NCBI GenBank assembly: GCA_963975425.1
Contig: CAXBGS010000010.1
Span: forward strand, 1 to 64,000
Direction of reading: 5' to 3'
Source: CAXBGS01 sp963975425
GTDB taxonomy: Bacteria > Planctomycetota > Planctomycetia > Pirellulales > Pirellulaceae
Length of the DNA stretch: 64,000 nucleotides
Shown: piece after piece, positions 28,428-37,873 of the stretch
Layout of the letters: each line of letters begins with the position of its first letter
How positions within the stretch are numbered: position 1 is the stretch's first letter
The notes under the pieces: model-generated
Database searches by the model: none
What the model was told of the DNA's origin: nothing
The model's input: only the letters and a program-made list of their open reading frames with translations
Made by a program: the position numbers and the translations under genes

Positions 28428-28453
28428 CGCAGGCAACTCCATCGCTTGCTCAA

Positions 28454-28816
28454 TTATGACGACAGCCTTTCGGCTTGCATCTTGCGGTGAGCGACCGCCT
28501 GCTTCTTGGTCGGAAACGTTTTGAACCGCTGTTTTCCGTCTTCGTTCCATGACGCAACCCAACGGCCATACTTATTCTTGCTGACTCCGATCACGCCCGA
28601 CGTATTATTGGTCGCCTTGGAACGGTTTGGCCCGGTGCGCCATTGTCGCTCACCCAAATTTTTCATCTGAGCGTCGCGCCACTTCTTTGCGCGTTCGCGC
28701 GATTTGCGAATACCGCCATCGCTGAATCGGAAATACTTCGAATACTCTACGCCATCTCGAACGAATCTCACGACCCAACCAGCGGCCTCTCGGCGAATAT
28801 TCATCATGCTCTTCAT
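28454..28816 (-). CDS. AP2-domain protein
   Basis: A 120-aa protein from ATG 28816 (a TTG upstream and ATGs four and five codons downstream are alternatives). Residues about 73-116 (SGVIGVSKNKYGRWVASW then FKTFPTKKQAVAHRKMQA) match the AP2 DNA-binding fold, known in bacteria mainly from phage and homing-endonuclease proteins. The first half (GWVVRFVRDGVEYSKYFRFS ... ERAKKWRDAQ) looks like a second, diverged AP2 unit. No nuclease domain is attached. It could be a stand-alone DNA-binding protein or a relic of a mobile element. Confidence 0.8.
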   Translation of the reverse strand: MKSMMNIRREAAGWVVRFVRDGVEYSKYFRFSDGGIRKSRERAKKWRDAQMKNLGERQWRTGPNRSKATNNTSGVIGVSKNKYGRWVASWNEDGKQRFKTFPTKKQAVAHRKMQAERLSS

Positions 28817-28988
28817 GGTGCTGATTGAAGCACAAAATGGAGTCAATTGCCAGTCAATACGCTGAAAGGCCGCCGATCAAATCCCAAAATTCGTCCGGCC
28901 GAGGCGATAAAGCGAACTCTAGGCAATCTGCATCAGAACGGAGGCCTGGCCGTCCTTGTCAGAAAATGAGCGATGTCGACCGGCGGAG

Positions 28989-30884
28989 CTACAGCGAATT
29001 GAGATACTGGACCAGATCGCGTCGCTGTTGATTGGTCGTATCGTCAGGCATCTGGTGATTCGCCTCGAAAACGACTTCGCGAAGTGATTTCGCTCGAGCA
29101 TCATGAAACAGTGCGTTTCGCCGCTGGCTGACGGCTATCAAGCTGGGTGGATTGAAATGCCGCATGGACCGTTCGTCCGCGAGTCCCACGTCGTAGGTTT
29201 CATCGCTGGTGAAGAGCGGTTTGCGATGACAATCGGTGCATCCGGCCGACTCGAAAAATTGCCTGCCTCGACGAACTTGATGAGCGAGCCGCTTACTTTT
29301 CACATCCGTCCCACGTGCCTCCGCCAGACTGGGCGGTCGAGGCAGCGTTCTCACATAAGCAGCAATCTGCTCTACAGCCTCCGGTCGTACCGCGTGATCG
29401 CTGGCCATCGTCGACTTGATCGAAAAGGCAATTTGATCCTCCAACGTTTGCATCGTCCCGGCCCAACTGTAGGGCGCTGTTTCTGCTTGCCCCAATAACG
29501 AAAGCACTCGCTTTGGCGATTGATAAGTGTTGTCGGTAAAGTTGTCGGTCAACAACCCGTTCGTATGACCGCCACTGTGACAGCTTTGGCAACTCATCCA
29601 TCCATCGTGCGACAGAGTCGAATCGTGGAATAACCGCTCACCAAGCTCAACCCGTGTCGGCGGCCGCAGTTTCCCCAGTGGAACATGCTCGGTTTCGAAA
29701 TTCGCAATGTCGATCACGGACAGTGAATCGCTGAACTGATTGACAACGATCAGCGATCGTCCATCGTCTGAATACTCGCAATCGATCGGACGAAAGCCGA
29801 CATCCACAAAATCGAATTGCCGCGAATCGAACGTCCCCAAAGCGACTTGATTGGTTCCGCCGATCGTGATGGCAATCTGATTTCCATGGACCGCCATCGA
29901 CGTAGGATCGCCCGCTCCATTGCCCACTGTTCCAATCGGGACAAATCTGCTGCCATTGTAAATCTCTTTGCCCGCCGCGCCGGCGAGTTGATCCGTGCGA
30001 ATCCATCGAAGATTGTTGCTCAGAAAGTTTCCCCACGTGATATCGGTTTGCAGCGCTGCGGCCAGACCATTGAGCAACTGCTGTGGGAACAACACAGATT
30101 CGCCACCATCGAATGCGGTCAATTCACAGATATTGTGACCATACAATTGGTCGTGATTGAGGATGTCGCCCGACGTCTGCTCGATCATCACGAAATCGCA
30201 ACCAAACGCATCGGTCACCAACACCAAGTCTTCGTCGGGCAAACAAAGAACGCGTCCGCCACACATCGGCAAATCGATTGTTTGCATCAGTACCGGTTTG
30301 ACGCTTGAATCGGCCGAGTACGAAAACCGAAGCAATCGCTGCCCCCACACCGAACTTACCCACAGCTGCGATTCCGACTCGTCATAGCAGAGCGAACCTG
30401 GCATGCCGCGCACACTAACGGTCCCGTCCAACGTCCAGCCCGTTTGATCGCTGCGGCGATAGATAACAACTTCATCGTTTCTTTCATCAGCTACTGCAAC
30501 CGTGTCGGGTTCGAGCTTGATCATTCTGCCAAACTGACGCTCTTCCTCGCTGATCAAGAGGCGAACTGTGCGATTGGCAATGTCGAACTGATAGATTTCA
30601 CCGGTTCGCTTCGTCGCCACCAAAGCCTGCTCACCGTCCAAGATCACCATCGAAACAGGCTGACGATAGCTTCCATCGGGATCATAGTCGGGCCGAAATC
30701 GATGATTGGCATGCGGCCTGCTTGCAGCATAGCGTCCTGGATATCTACCGGCATATTGCGAATCGCCATAGCGATCATCGTCGTCCGCCGAGCGTTGGCT
30801 TTGGTCAACATCTTGTGCAAGCGAGAACTGCACATCGACCGCGCCGACGGAAATCAGAAATATGATTGCGAGTACTCGAAACAA
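28989..30884 (-). CDS. Beta-propeller plus di-heme cytochrome c peroxidase-like protein
   Basis: A 631-aa exported protein starting at TTG 30884, with AGGA just upstream. After a signal peptide (VLAIIFLISVGAVDVQFSLAQ), residues about 70-390 are YncE-like propeller repeats (MVILDGEQALVATKR, VLCLPDEDLVLVTDAFG, SLIVVNQFSDSLSVIDI). The C-terminal part has two heme-binding CXXCH motifs, CQSCH and CTDCH, in a cytochrome c peroxidase/MauG-like context (GRQFFESAGCTDCH, SLREVVFEANHQ). Such fusions are common in planctomycetes and probably carry out periplasmic redox reactions. The substrate is unknown. Confidence 0.87.
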   Translation of the reverse strand: MFRVLAIIFLISVGAVDVQFSLAQDVDQSQRSADDDDRYGDSQYAGRYPGRYAASRPHANHRFRPDYDPDGSYRQPVSMVILDGEQALVATKRTGEIYQFDIANRTVRLLISEEERQFGRMIKLEPDTVAVADERNDEVVIYRRSDQTGWTLDGTVSVRGMPGSLCYDESESQLWVSSVWGQRLLRFSYSADSSVKPVLMQTIDLPMCGGRVLCLPDEDLVLVTDAFGCDFVMIEQTSGDILNHDQLYGHNICELTAFDGGESVLFPQQLLNGLAAALQTDITWGNFLSNNLRWIRTDQLAGAAGKEIYNGSRFVPIGTVGNGAGDPTSMAVHGNQIAITIGGTNQVALGTFDSRQFDFVDVGFRPIDCEYSDDGRSLIVVNQFSDSLSVIDIANFETEHVPLGKLRPPTRVELGERLFHDSTLSHDGWMSCQSCHSGGHTNGLLTDNFTDNTYQSPKRVLSLLGQAETAPYSWAGTMQTLEDQIAFSIKSTMASDHAVRPEAVEQIAAYVRTLPRPPSLAEARGTDVKSKRLAHQVRRGRQFFESAGCTDCHRKPLFTSDETYDVGLADERSMRHFNPPSLIAVSQRRNALFHDARAKSLREVVFEANHQMPDDTTNQQRRDLVQYLNSL

Positions 30885-31365
30885 CCGTCCATCCTAAATG
30901 CGAACCAACATTTCTAAATTCTGAACATCAAGTATACACGAACCCTTGATTTTCTTACGAATGCTGTCGAGGCGGATCAGGGAACCTCGCAAGAAGCACC
31001 ATCGCTCCACCAGAATCTTGCGACCGCTCAAACCGTATTGTTCAAACCGTTCTGCCTGTAATATTCAAGCCGTTCTGTCCAGCCACGGCTGTTGGGTGGC
31101 TGTGGCCGCGAAACTTAGCGCACTCTATTCGTGATGCCCGTTCCTATTCGTGATACCCGTGATCGGTAGTTCGGGTCGGGTCGGTCGGACGTCTGGGCCA
31201 ACGATCAAGCGATTGAAACAACGAATCATTTCTAACCGGCTAGGTTTGATTGGCAGTCCGCGCGAGCCGAGCGTCTGGATGACGCCGCATGTCCGATTGC
31301 CAGAGCCTCAGGTCGGATTAGAGCCATTGTTCCACCGTTGGCGCGACCCCGATCGTGCCGAGCAA
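30885..31365. other. Intergenic region with local duplications
   Basis: No gene is supported. Short near-repeats occur, such as TTCAAACCGTTCTG and TTCAAGCCGTTCTG around 31039-31080 and ATTCGTGATGCCCG / ATTCGTGATACCCG around 31126-31162. They resemble remnants of slippage duplications. Confidence 0.5.
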
Positions 31366-31470
31366 GTTGCATCGCAGCACGTTACATCGCAGCACGTTAC
31401 ATCGCAGCACGGTACATCGCAGCACTGTACCTCGCAGCACGGTACTTCGTAGTACGACGCACCGCAGCTC
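31366..31470. repeat. 15-bp minisatellite, about seven units
   Basis: Tandem units of 15 bp, consensus GTTACATCGCAGCAC. Units 31366-31380, 31381-31395 and 31396-31410 are almost identical; 31411-31425, 31426-31440, 31441-31455 and 31456-31470 are progressively diverged. There are no spacers, so it is not a CRISPR array. Confidence 0.92.
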
Positions 31471-31630
31471 GATGCTTTTGCATCTTTCGTCTCGTCTTGC
31501 TCCCGGTAGGGGCAGAGGGGTGAGAGCCCACTGGGCATAAATCGATGCGAAGGCTTGCCTGGGCGCACGAAAAAGCCCCGGCCGTTCCAAACCGTTGCAG
31601 GCTTGAAATTGCCGAGGCAATGTGTCGCAG

Positions 31631-31703
<73 letters not shown>

Positions 31704-31888
31704 GTCTAAGCTTAAGTCGGCATCGCAGCAAACAAATGTTTAATACGATCGCCGACTGAGGCGGGTATAGTTGCAGGACAGATCGATCTCGTCAAGGGTT
31801 CACCCGCCAAGTCACGCCCGACATTTCCAAACATTCTTTCGCCGCGTCTCCGCAAGCGATCCTTGAGGTCCTATTTCCCCCATCCCCC

Positions 31889-31949
31889 GGTGCATGGCCG
31901 CCCGGTGCATGGCCGCCCGGCGCATGGACACCCCGGTGCATGGGCGAGG
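31889..31949. repeat. GGTGCATGG tandem repeat (15-16 bp units)
   Basis: Four units: two identical GGTGCATGGCCGCCC (31889-31903, 31904-31918), one GGCGCATGGACACCCC (31919-31934) and one GGTGCATGGGCGAGG (31935-31949). It resembles the repeat at 36814-36866. Confidence 0.85.
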
Positions 31950-32365
31950 CCAGCGGGTGATCGATCGGTCGCTTGCTCGCGAATATCGAAGCCACGCTTT
32001 CACGGCAGAGATCGCGCTAGTCACGACGACCGCCGAGAATGATTGCGGCGGCTAGCTTTCCTCTTCCTACTGGAAATTTCCTGGCTCTCGCGACCGAAGA
32101 GAGTCCTCTCAAGTCGCCAATGCGTAAAACCGCAGTCGTGTGCCGCGTGCATCGTCGAGAGCGCAGCCGCAAGAAAGTCAATAGAATTCGCAAACGCGAG
32201 CCAAATCACCGATCGACCTGGCGTATACACTCATTGCCGGCACATGACCGTTTACGAGTGAAGGCAAGGGGCCCTGGCGTTTTTTTCCCGCCACGTGCGT
32301 GCCCCAACGCCATAGCTCTAAAATACGCGATCCGTCAGACTCGCCCTTCCTCAGACTCGTCCTGC
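31950..32365. other. Intergenic region without supported gene
   Basis: About 400 bases upstream of the csrA stop. Reading frames on both strands lack ribosome sites and protein-like composition. Nothing recognisable is seen. Confidence 0.45.
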
Positions 32366-32560
32366 TTAAGATTCGACCGTAGCATCACCCGATTCAAGGC
32401 TTCGCTGAATCGCGTCGTAGACTTCGCGACGATGCACGGGGACCTCGCGGGGAGCTTCGACCCCCAAACGTACTTTGTCTCCGCGAATCTCAACCACGAC
32501 AATTTTAATGTCGTTATTGATCACGATGCTTTCGTTCTTTTTTCTCGATAAAACCAACAT
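32366..32560 (-). CDS. csrA: Carbon storage regulator CsrA
   Basis: A 64-aa protein with the canonical start MLVLSRKKNESIVINNDIKI and the RNA-binding end APREVPVHRREVYDAI (the family segment GVxAPxxVxVxRxEVY). CsrA dimers bind GGA motifs in 5' leaders and regulate translation and mRNA stability. An AAAGGA ribosome site lies eight bases before the ATG. No flagellar genes or FliW are near. Confidence 0.97.
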   Translation of the reverse strand: MLVLSRKKNESIVINNDIKIVVVEIRGDKVRLGVEAPREVPVHRREVYDAIQRSLESGDATVES

Positions 32561-33166
32561 ATTCCAGTCCTTTCCTAACCGGCCCGGGGGTTCTCAATCG
32601 TTTTTTCGCCTACTACGTTACCGCCTTGAAGAACCTTCGTTTTTGGCGTTCCGCTATGTAAGCCGGTTGTGTCCGCGGAACGTATCCGTTTGATTCCGCT
32701 TTCCTGACACATCAACTCTAGGTCAAAAAAACGCTTCGTCAAGGAATTCTCACTTGACAAGACCCATTTTCTGACCTTATCGCACGCCATTCGCAGAGCG
32801 CAATCGGCAAAGGCCGCTTCAGATGCTAGCTAAAAGACGGCCTCAAGTTTCATAAAAAGCGAAATTGCGTGGCCTTTTGTCCAGTTCCGTCAAAGCGTGG
32901 GGCCGCGAGAGAACTTTATTGGGATTTTCAACGTCCTACTATTTAGATGAGGTAAACCTTGCGAGAACCAATTCGGTTATCCGCAGCCAAGGTCGAATTA
33001 CCTTACTGTCCAGCTGGACGGGTAAATGAGATCCTGAGCATATTAGCACGCCGACACCCCGCCACATGAGGGGCAACTAGCGTCTTGATGGTTCCGTTTC
33101 ATGCATTGACTGGTCCGTTTGGGCTGCCCCCCACGACACACATCTTCTCATCACAGAGTCAATCAT
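32561..33166. other. Intergenic region, divergent promoters
   Basis: About 600 bases between csrA and the DUF2203 gene, AT-richer than the surrounding genes. No RNA gene or hairpin stands out. It must carry the csrA promoter and a rather long leader. Confidence 0.45.
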
Positions 33167-33640
33167 ATGGTCCGCGCGATACGCGACGACAACGGCGGCC
33201 TGCCGGCTGACCAACACATCTCCTTCACGCCAGAGAATGCGACGGCGATGCTTCCGCTGGTACGCCGGATCGTCGACGAACTGACTCGGCTTAGCCAATC
33301 CATCGAGGCGCAACGCCGGCAGGTGCGCGGGGTGGCCGATTTGAACGAGACTTCATCGCAACCGGACTACCAGGATGAGCTGAACGACATCCATTCAACG
33401 ATTGCAGAAGAGGAAGAGCGTTTGCAAAGTTGTCTGCAAGAGTTGTCAGCTCTAGGTATCGAGCCTCACATGCCGATCAACGGGTACGTTGACTTCCCGA
33501 CTTCACTCAATCGGCGTGGCGTACAGCTGTGTTGGCATCCTGGCGAAAAAGAAGTCAGCCATTGGCACGAAATCGGCGAAGCTGCAGAAGATCGGAAGCG
33601 AATCGATCACCACAAATTCGGAAACGAAACACTCAACTGA
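33167..33640 (+). CDS. DUF2203 family protein
   Basis: A 157-aa cytoplasmic protein starting at ATG 33167 (an upstream TTG at 33119 is less likely). It begins with the DUF2203 segment FTPENATAMLPLVRRIVDEL, a long helical region (IEAQRRQVRG ... EEEERLQSCLQELSALGIEP), and the conserved C-terminal block NGYVDFPTSLNRRGVQLCWH PGEKEVSHWHE. The function of the family is unknown. It is convergent with lutC, 35 bases away. Confidence 0.85.
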   Translation: MVRAIRDDNGGLPADQHISFTPENATAMLPLVRRIVDELTRLSQSIEAQRRQVRGVADLNETSSQPDYQDELNDIHSTIAEEEERLQSCLQELSALGIEPHMPINGYVDFPTSLNRRGVQLCWHPGEKEVSHWHEIGEAAEDRKRIDHHKFGNETLN

Positions 33641-33675
33641 GGCGTTTCGGTCGACCGCTCAATCGCACCGCCGTC

Positions 33676-34299
33676 TCACGACGTTAGGAAGACTTGCAGA
33701 CTGCGGCACCCGTGGGCGCCAAGGACGAGGGATTGTTCAATGTCGGCCGTCTTGCTCGGCCCTGCGACAAACACGCCAAAGGGTGACGTGGGTTGCCCGA
33801 TACGATCGTAGGCGTCGTGCAAATGATTGACGAATTCACTACGCGAGACAACGATCGCCAGGTACTGGGCGATGAACAGCATCACTCGGTGAGGAAGCGT
33901 GTTGCCATCGATCCAGATCGCACCATTCTCGGCGACACAGAATTCGCCTCGTGCGATCATCCAATCAAGTGACGCAAGTGAGTGCGGATCGTCAATCGCA
34001 TCGATATCGACGTTACCCTGCACCGCTTCGGGTACGACCGACGCAATCCGTTTCGCATCCCGGTAAACGGGAATCTGAGCGAGAATCGGTTCGATTTGAC
34101 TAGCGTCATTCACTTCGTGCGCTTCGCCGCCCACCATGGCAAGCAGTTCAACGAAATGCGCGACCGGATCATCAAAGCTGATCAATTGGCGATGGTCCCA
34201 CTGTGGCAGCGGCTCCGATGCAACAATGCGACTATCCAGCCGGTCCAAAATCGATTGTCGACTGCGATCATGCGATGCAATTGGCTCAGACTCGATCAT
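33676..34299 (-). CDS. lutC: Lactate utilization protein C (LUD domain)
   Basis: A 207-aa protein with the LUD-domain end FGVFVAGPSKTADIEQSLVL GAHG, which is the hallmark of LutC/YkgG. It is the third subunit of the LutABC L-lactate oxidase. Its ATG overlaps the lutB stop by four bases (ATGA), so the two are translationally coupled. Length is slightly below the usual 220-240 residues. Confidence 0.92.
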   Translation of the reverse strand: MIESEPIASHDRSRQSILDRLDSRIVASEPLPQWDHRQLISFDDPVAHFVELLAMVGGEAHEVNDASQIEPILAQIPVYRDAKRIASVVPEAVQGNVDIDAIDDPHSLASLDWMIARGEFCVAENGAIWIDGNTLPHRVMLFIAQYLAIVVSRSEFVNHLHDAYDRIGQPTSPFGVFVAGPSKTADIEQSLVLGAHGCRSLQVFLTS

Positions 34300-35894
34300 T
34301 GGTCTTGCCCCTTTTCGACGTTACCCGAAAGCAAATCCTCGGTCTTCATCATTTCCGGTGATTGAATGTCGTTGGTTTGCATCACTTGACTCGGCAAGTC
34401 TCTGTCGGATTGTTGATTCGCGGAATTTTCATTGCCGACGGCGGTCGAGCCGTTTTGATTCGATCCCACCGAGTGAGCCTGCGCTTGACTGCTTTGCGAC
34501 TGCTGGACTTGTGACTGATTGGCCCGATGCTTGGCGTGCCACTGGCGAAAGCTTTCCGACGGTGGCTTGGGCAATTCTCTGGACTCGGTCCACTTGTTCA
34601 TTCGGTTATGGCTGGTCCAACGAGGCAGGTATTTCAGCGACGCTCGTCCGATCCGCCCCGCGGTGGCGAACAACGCCGGACTGCGAAACAGCAGCGACGC
34701 AAATTTCATGCTGGCTCGTTTGGTAAACGGCAGCAGTCGCTTCCCGACCAATTCGCTGCGCCACGCGAGCAATTGATGATGCAGCGGAATCTTTACGGGA
34801 CAGACATCGGTACAAGAGCCACACAGGCTGCATGCATAGGGCAGACTCTTATAACTCGATGCGTCGCGCGTCGGCGAAAGCACCGAACCGATTGGACCGG
34901 GAACGGTGGCGCTGTAACTGTGGCCGCCGCTGCGGCGATAGACCGGGCAAGTGTTCATGCACGCGCCACAGCGAATACAGTGCAACGAGTCTCGGAAAGC
35001 CTTGCTCTCTCGCAACCGGCTTCGCCCGTTATCGACCATCACGATATGCAACTCACTGTTCTCATCGCGCGGCCCGTGAAAATGCGACGTGTAAGTCGTG
35101 ATCGGTTGCCCCGTCGCCGATCGAGCCAACAACCGAATAAATACTGACAAGTCACGAAAGCGTGGAATCGTTTTTTCGATTCCCATGCAGGCAATGTGTA
35201 CGCGAGGCAGCGAGACTCCTAGATCGGCGTTTCCTTCGTTGGTGCACACGACGATTCCGCCCGTCTCGGCGATCGCAAAGTTAACACCCGTGATGCCGAC
35301 TTCGCCCGAAATGAACTTGTCTCGCAGGTGTCCTCGTGCCGCTTCGGTCAGATACTGCGGATCTGACGCACCTTGATCCGTTCCGAGGTGTTCGTGAAAC
35401 GTCTGACCGACTTCTTCCTTTTTGATGTGAATCGCGGGCAAGACGATGTGACTGGGCGTCTCGTGCCGCAATTGCACGATGCGTTCACCCAGGTCGGTGT
35501 CGACGACTTCGATGCCGTTGTCTTCCAGGTAATGATTCAGCCCACACTCTTCGGTCAACATCGATTTGCTTTTGACGATCCGAAGCGTCTGGTGTCGGCG
35601 CAGGATATCCAGCACGATCGCGTTATGTTCATCCGCATCGGCCGCCCAGTGCACGACGGCACCGCGGGCGGTTGCGTTACGTTCAAACTCGCGAAGATAC
35701 GCGCCCAGGTTTGCGATCGTATTGGTCTTGATCGCCGACGCCAGCGACCGTAAATATTCCCATTCCGGCAATGACGCGGCTTGCTTGTCACGTTTACTGC
35801 GAACAAACCAAAGCGCTTTGTCGTGCCATTGCGAGCGTTCGCGATTCGCGACGAAGTCTTTTGCGGCGGTGGGATGATCAACGATTGGCAGCAT
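34296..35894 (-). CDS. lutB: Lactate utilization iron-sulfur protein B
   Basis: A 532-aa LutB/YkgF protein. The LUD region includes VNFAIAETGGIVVCTNEGNA, followed by two [4Fe-4S] ferredoxin motifs: CIRCGACMNTCPVY and CSLCGSCTDVCPVK. It transfers electrons during L-lactate oxidation to pyruvate. The C-terminal 70-80 residues are a Gln/Ser/Asn-rich low-complexity tail (NQSQVQQSQSSQAQAHSV), unusual in the family. It lies 60 bases after lutA and overlaps lutC. Confidence 0.94.
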   Translation of the reverse strand: MLPIVDHPTAAKDFVANRERSQWHDKALWFVRSKRDKQAASLPEWEYLRSLASAIKTNTIANLGAYLREFERNATARGAVVHWAADADEHNAIVLDILRRHQTLRIVKSKSMLTEECGLNHYLEDNGIEVVDTDLGERIVQLRHETPSHIVLPAIHIKKEEVGQTFHEHLGTDQGASDPQYLTEAARGHLRDKFISGEVGITGVNFAIAETGGIVVCTNEGNADLGVSLPRVHIACMGIEKTIPRFRDLSVFIRLLARSATGQPITTYTSHFHGPRDENSELHIVMVDNGRSRLRESKAFRDSLHCIRCGACMNTCPVYRRSGGHSYSATVPGPIGSVLSPTRDASSYKSLPYACSLCGSCTDVCPVKIPLHHQLLAWRSELVGKRLLPFTKRASMKFASLLFRSPALFATAGRIGRASLKYLPRWTSHNRMNKWTESRELPKPPSESFRQWHAKHRANQSQVQQSQSSQAQAHSVGSNQNGSTAVGNENSANQQSDRDLPSQVMQTNDIQSPEMMKTEDLLSGNVEKGQDQ

Positions 35895-35954
35895 GTTTGG
35901 TCGCGTATATTGGTTTTCGCGGCGAATGGATAACTTCAGCGCAACGGAAAAATT

Positions 35955-36728
35955 TCAGACGGACGTCGGTACGGCTGTACGGGCGAGTGGTCGACCCACC
36001 AGGATTTGAGCCACGTGCATGACTTCCAGCGGAATGTTTTCGCGCCGGATCAATCCCTGCAAATGCATCAGACAACTCATATCAGCGGCCGCCAACACTT
36101 CGCTGCCAGAGGCCAAGTGATCCGAAATCCGATCGCGTCCCATGGCGACTGACACGTCCGCCTCATTGACCGCGAACGTACCGCCAAAGCCACAGCATTC
36201 ATCGCTTCTTTGAGGCGTCATCCACTGGATGCCCGAAACCAGGTTCAACACGTTTCTAACTTTGTTTTCATGCGGAGCCATCGATTCACTCGATTGGCCC
36301 AAACGAAGTTCGCGCAGGCCGTGACAACTTTGGTGCAGCGAAACACGGTGAGGAAATCGCACGTCGAGTTGCTGAATCTTCAGCTCGTCGTGCAAGTATT
36401 CACACAATTCAAAGGTTCGATCTCGGACATGAGTGAATTTCGAATCGTTGGCATCGAAATACGCACCGTAGTGATGCCGAATCATTGCGGTGCACGATCC
36501 GGACGGACAGACGATGGCATCGAATTCGGCAAAGAGATCGACCGTCCGACGTGCGACCGGTGCCGTTTCGGCATTGCAGCCGGTATTGGCCATTGGCTGC
36601 CCGCAACAGGTTTGACCTTGAGGATAGGCCACGTCGACGCCGAGTCGTTCGAGCAGTTCGAGCGTCGCAATCGCGACGTCAGGATAGAACTGATCGATAT
36701 AGCAGGGAACGAAAAGTGCGACGGGCAT
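35955..36728 (-). CDS. lutA: Lactate utilization Fe-S oxidoreductase A
   Basis: A 257-aa LutA/YkgE protein taken from ATG 36728, which places the start at MPVALFVPCYIDQFYPDVA as in homologues; an upstream TTG would add nine residues. Two CCG-type cysteine domains are visible: PQGQTCCGQPMANTGC with SLHQSCHGLRELRLG, and SDECCGFGGTFAVNEADVS. It is the first gene of the leftward lutABC operon, whose promoter must lie in the 223 bases that also hold the 17/18-bp repeat. Confidence 0.94.
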   Translation of the reverse strand: MPVALFVPCYIDQFYPDVAIATLELLERLGVDVAYPQGQTCCGQPMANTGCNAETAPVARRTVDLFAEFDAIVCPSGSCTAMIRHHYGAYFDANDSKFTHVRDRTFELCEYLHDELKIQQLDVRFPHRVSLHQSCHGLRELRLGQSSESMAPHENKVRNVLNLVSGIQWMTPQRSDECCGFGGTFAVNEADVSVAMGRDRISDHLASGSEVLAAADMSCLMHLQGLIRRENIPLEVMHVAQILVGRPLARTAVPTSV

Positions 36729-36813
36729 AGGAGCGAGCGATTTCGGTGCAATCAAGGGTGTCAGAAGCCCGAGTATACATCAAAAATCGGAGTCCGCGTT
36801 TGCCACCGTTGCC

Positions 36814-36866
36814 GGTGCATTGACGCACCCCGCGCATTGACGCACCCCGGTGCATTGACGCACCCC
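36814..36866. repeat. 17/18-bp tandem repeat upstream of lutA
   Basis: Three units GGTGCATTGACGCACCCC (36814-36831), GCGCATTGACGCACCCC (36832-36848) and GGTGCATTGACGCACCCC (36849-36866). It lies between the lutA start and the DUF4332 gene end and shares the GGTGCAT core with the repeat at 31889. Confidence 0.88.
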
Positions 36867-36951
36867 GCTGTGATCGCGTGATGCGATTTGCAAGATGATG
36901 ACTTCGTCGCAGGATTGGGGTCGCAGGGCTGGGCCTGAGCCCCAAGTCGGT

Positions 36952-37632
36952 CTACGCGGCCACTCGACTGGGCCGCGCGCCCTTGGCCGCACTCATTCGC
37001 GCTTGGCGAACGACCGGCTCACATGCCTGGATCCACTTCTTCAGCCGGCGAATACTCGGGACCTTGCGTCCTTTCAAAAGCCGCCGCCCCTTGGTGCTGA
37101 TGGCGAATCGCTGCAGATCGCGGTAAAGCGCCGCCGGCGACTCGATCGCCAAGCCACGCAGACTGCGACGATGAATATTGATCAACAGCATGGCATCCAG
37201 CGGCATCATTCCTGGAACCGACGCGGCGAGTCGGACGGCACGGCGATACCTTTTCAGCACGGCTGCTGCCTTCACGGTGCCACCGAGCCGTACCGCCAGG
37301 CGGGCGGGATCGGATGTTGCCAGGTCGCCCGCCGTGACGACTCCGACCTTCCGCAGCGCGTCGCACCGTGCCGGGCTGCAGATGCGAATGTGTTCGATTC
37401 GCATCGACAAGAGCCACGCCCGATGCTGCACGCGTCCGCGAACGTGGCGATGCCCTTGTTTCCGGGTCGATTGCGAAACGACATTTCGCCGCGGTGGTTT
37501 GCCCTGCTGCGTTGGCGGTAAATAATCCGTGTCACTGCGATCGACTTGGGCGTACAACAGTACCTGGGGCGGTCCGGTCCGGGTGGTACGGGCCGGGGTT
37601 TTGGAAAAGATCCGCAGCAAGTTTCGAAGCAT
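36952..37632 (-). CDS. DUF4332 (helix-hairpin-helix-like) protein
   Basis: A 226-aa basic protein from ATG 37632 (a GTG four codons upstream is possible). Residues about 80-190 resemble DUF4332: IRICSPARCDALRKVGVVTA GDLATSDPARLA, which has a helix-hairpin-helix look, then KAAAVLKRYRRAVRLAASVP GMMPLDAMLL. The C terminus is rich in Lys/Arg. Nucleic-acid binding is plausible but not shown. Its relation to the lut operon is unclear. Confidence 0.72.
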   Translation of the reverse strand: MLRNLLRIFSKTPARTTRTGPPQVLLYAQVDRSDTDYLPPTQQGKPPRRNVVSQSTRKQGHRHVRGRVQHRAWLLSMRIEHIRICSPARCDALRKVGVVTAGDLATSDPARLAVRLGGTVKAAAVLKRYRRAVRLAASVPGMMPLDAMLLINIHRRSLRGLAIESPAALYRDLQRFAISTKGRRLLKGRKVPSIRRLKKWIQACEPVVRQARMSAAKGARPSRVAA

Positions 37633-37873
37633 GGCTGTCACCACTTAAGAGCGAAGAGAAGATTAGCTGGACAGGGCCACTTGTGATTGATTCGGCTGCG
37701 AAGTGGCGCTGTCCAGTTACGCACTTGAGACGGTTGATACGAAATGCATCCGGTCGGTCGCCAGAGAGAAACTTAAGCTGAAATAGTGCGTTTCTTCTTG
37801 TTACTGGTATAAAATCCGGTCACACGGATTGTCCCCACGTTTCACTTTTTTTGACTTTACTCGAGGAAGTCGG

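Noticed and set aside
31150..31452. 100-aa rightward frame with repeated TSQHV
   Set aside because: It is created by the 15-bp repeat, whose unit length is a multiple of three. No ribosome site and no conserved domain.
31366..31470. Possible CRISPR array
   Set aside because: Units of 15 bp are directly tandem with no spacers and drift gradually, so this is a minisatellite. No cas genes are present.
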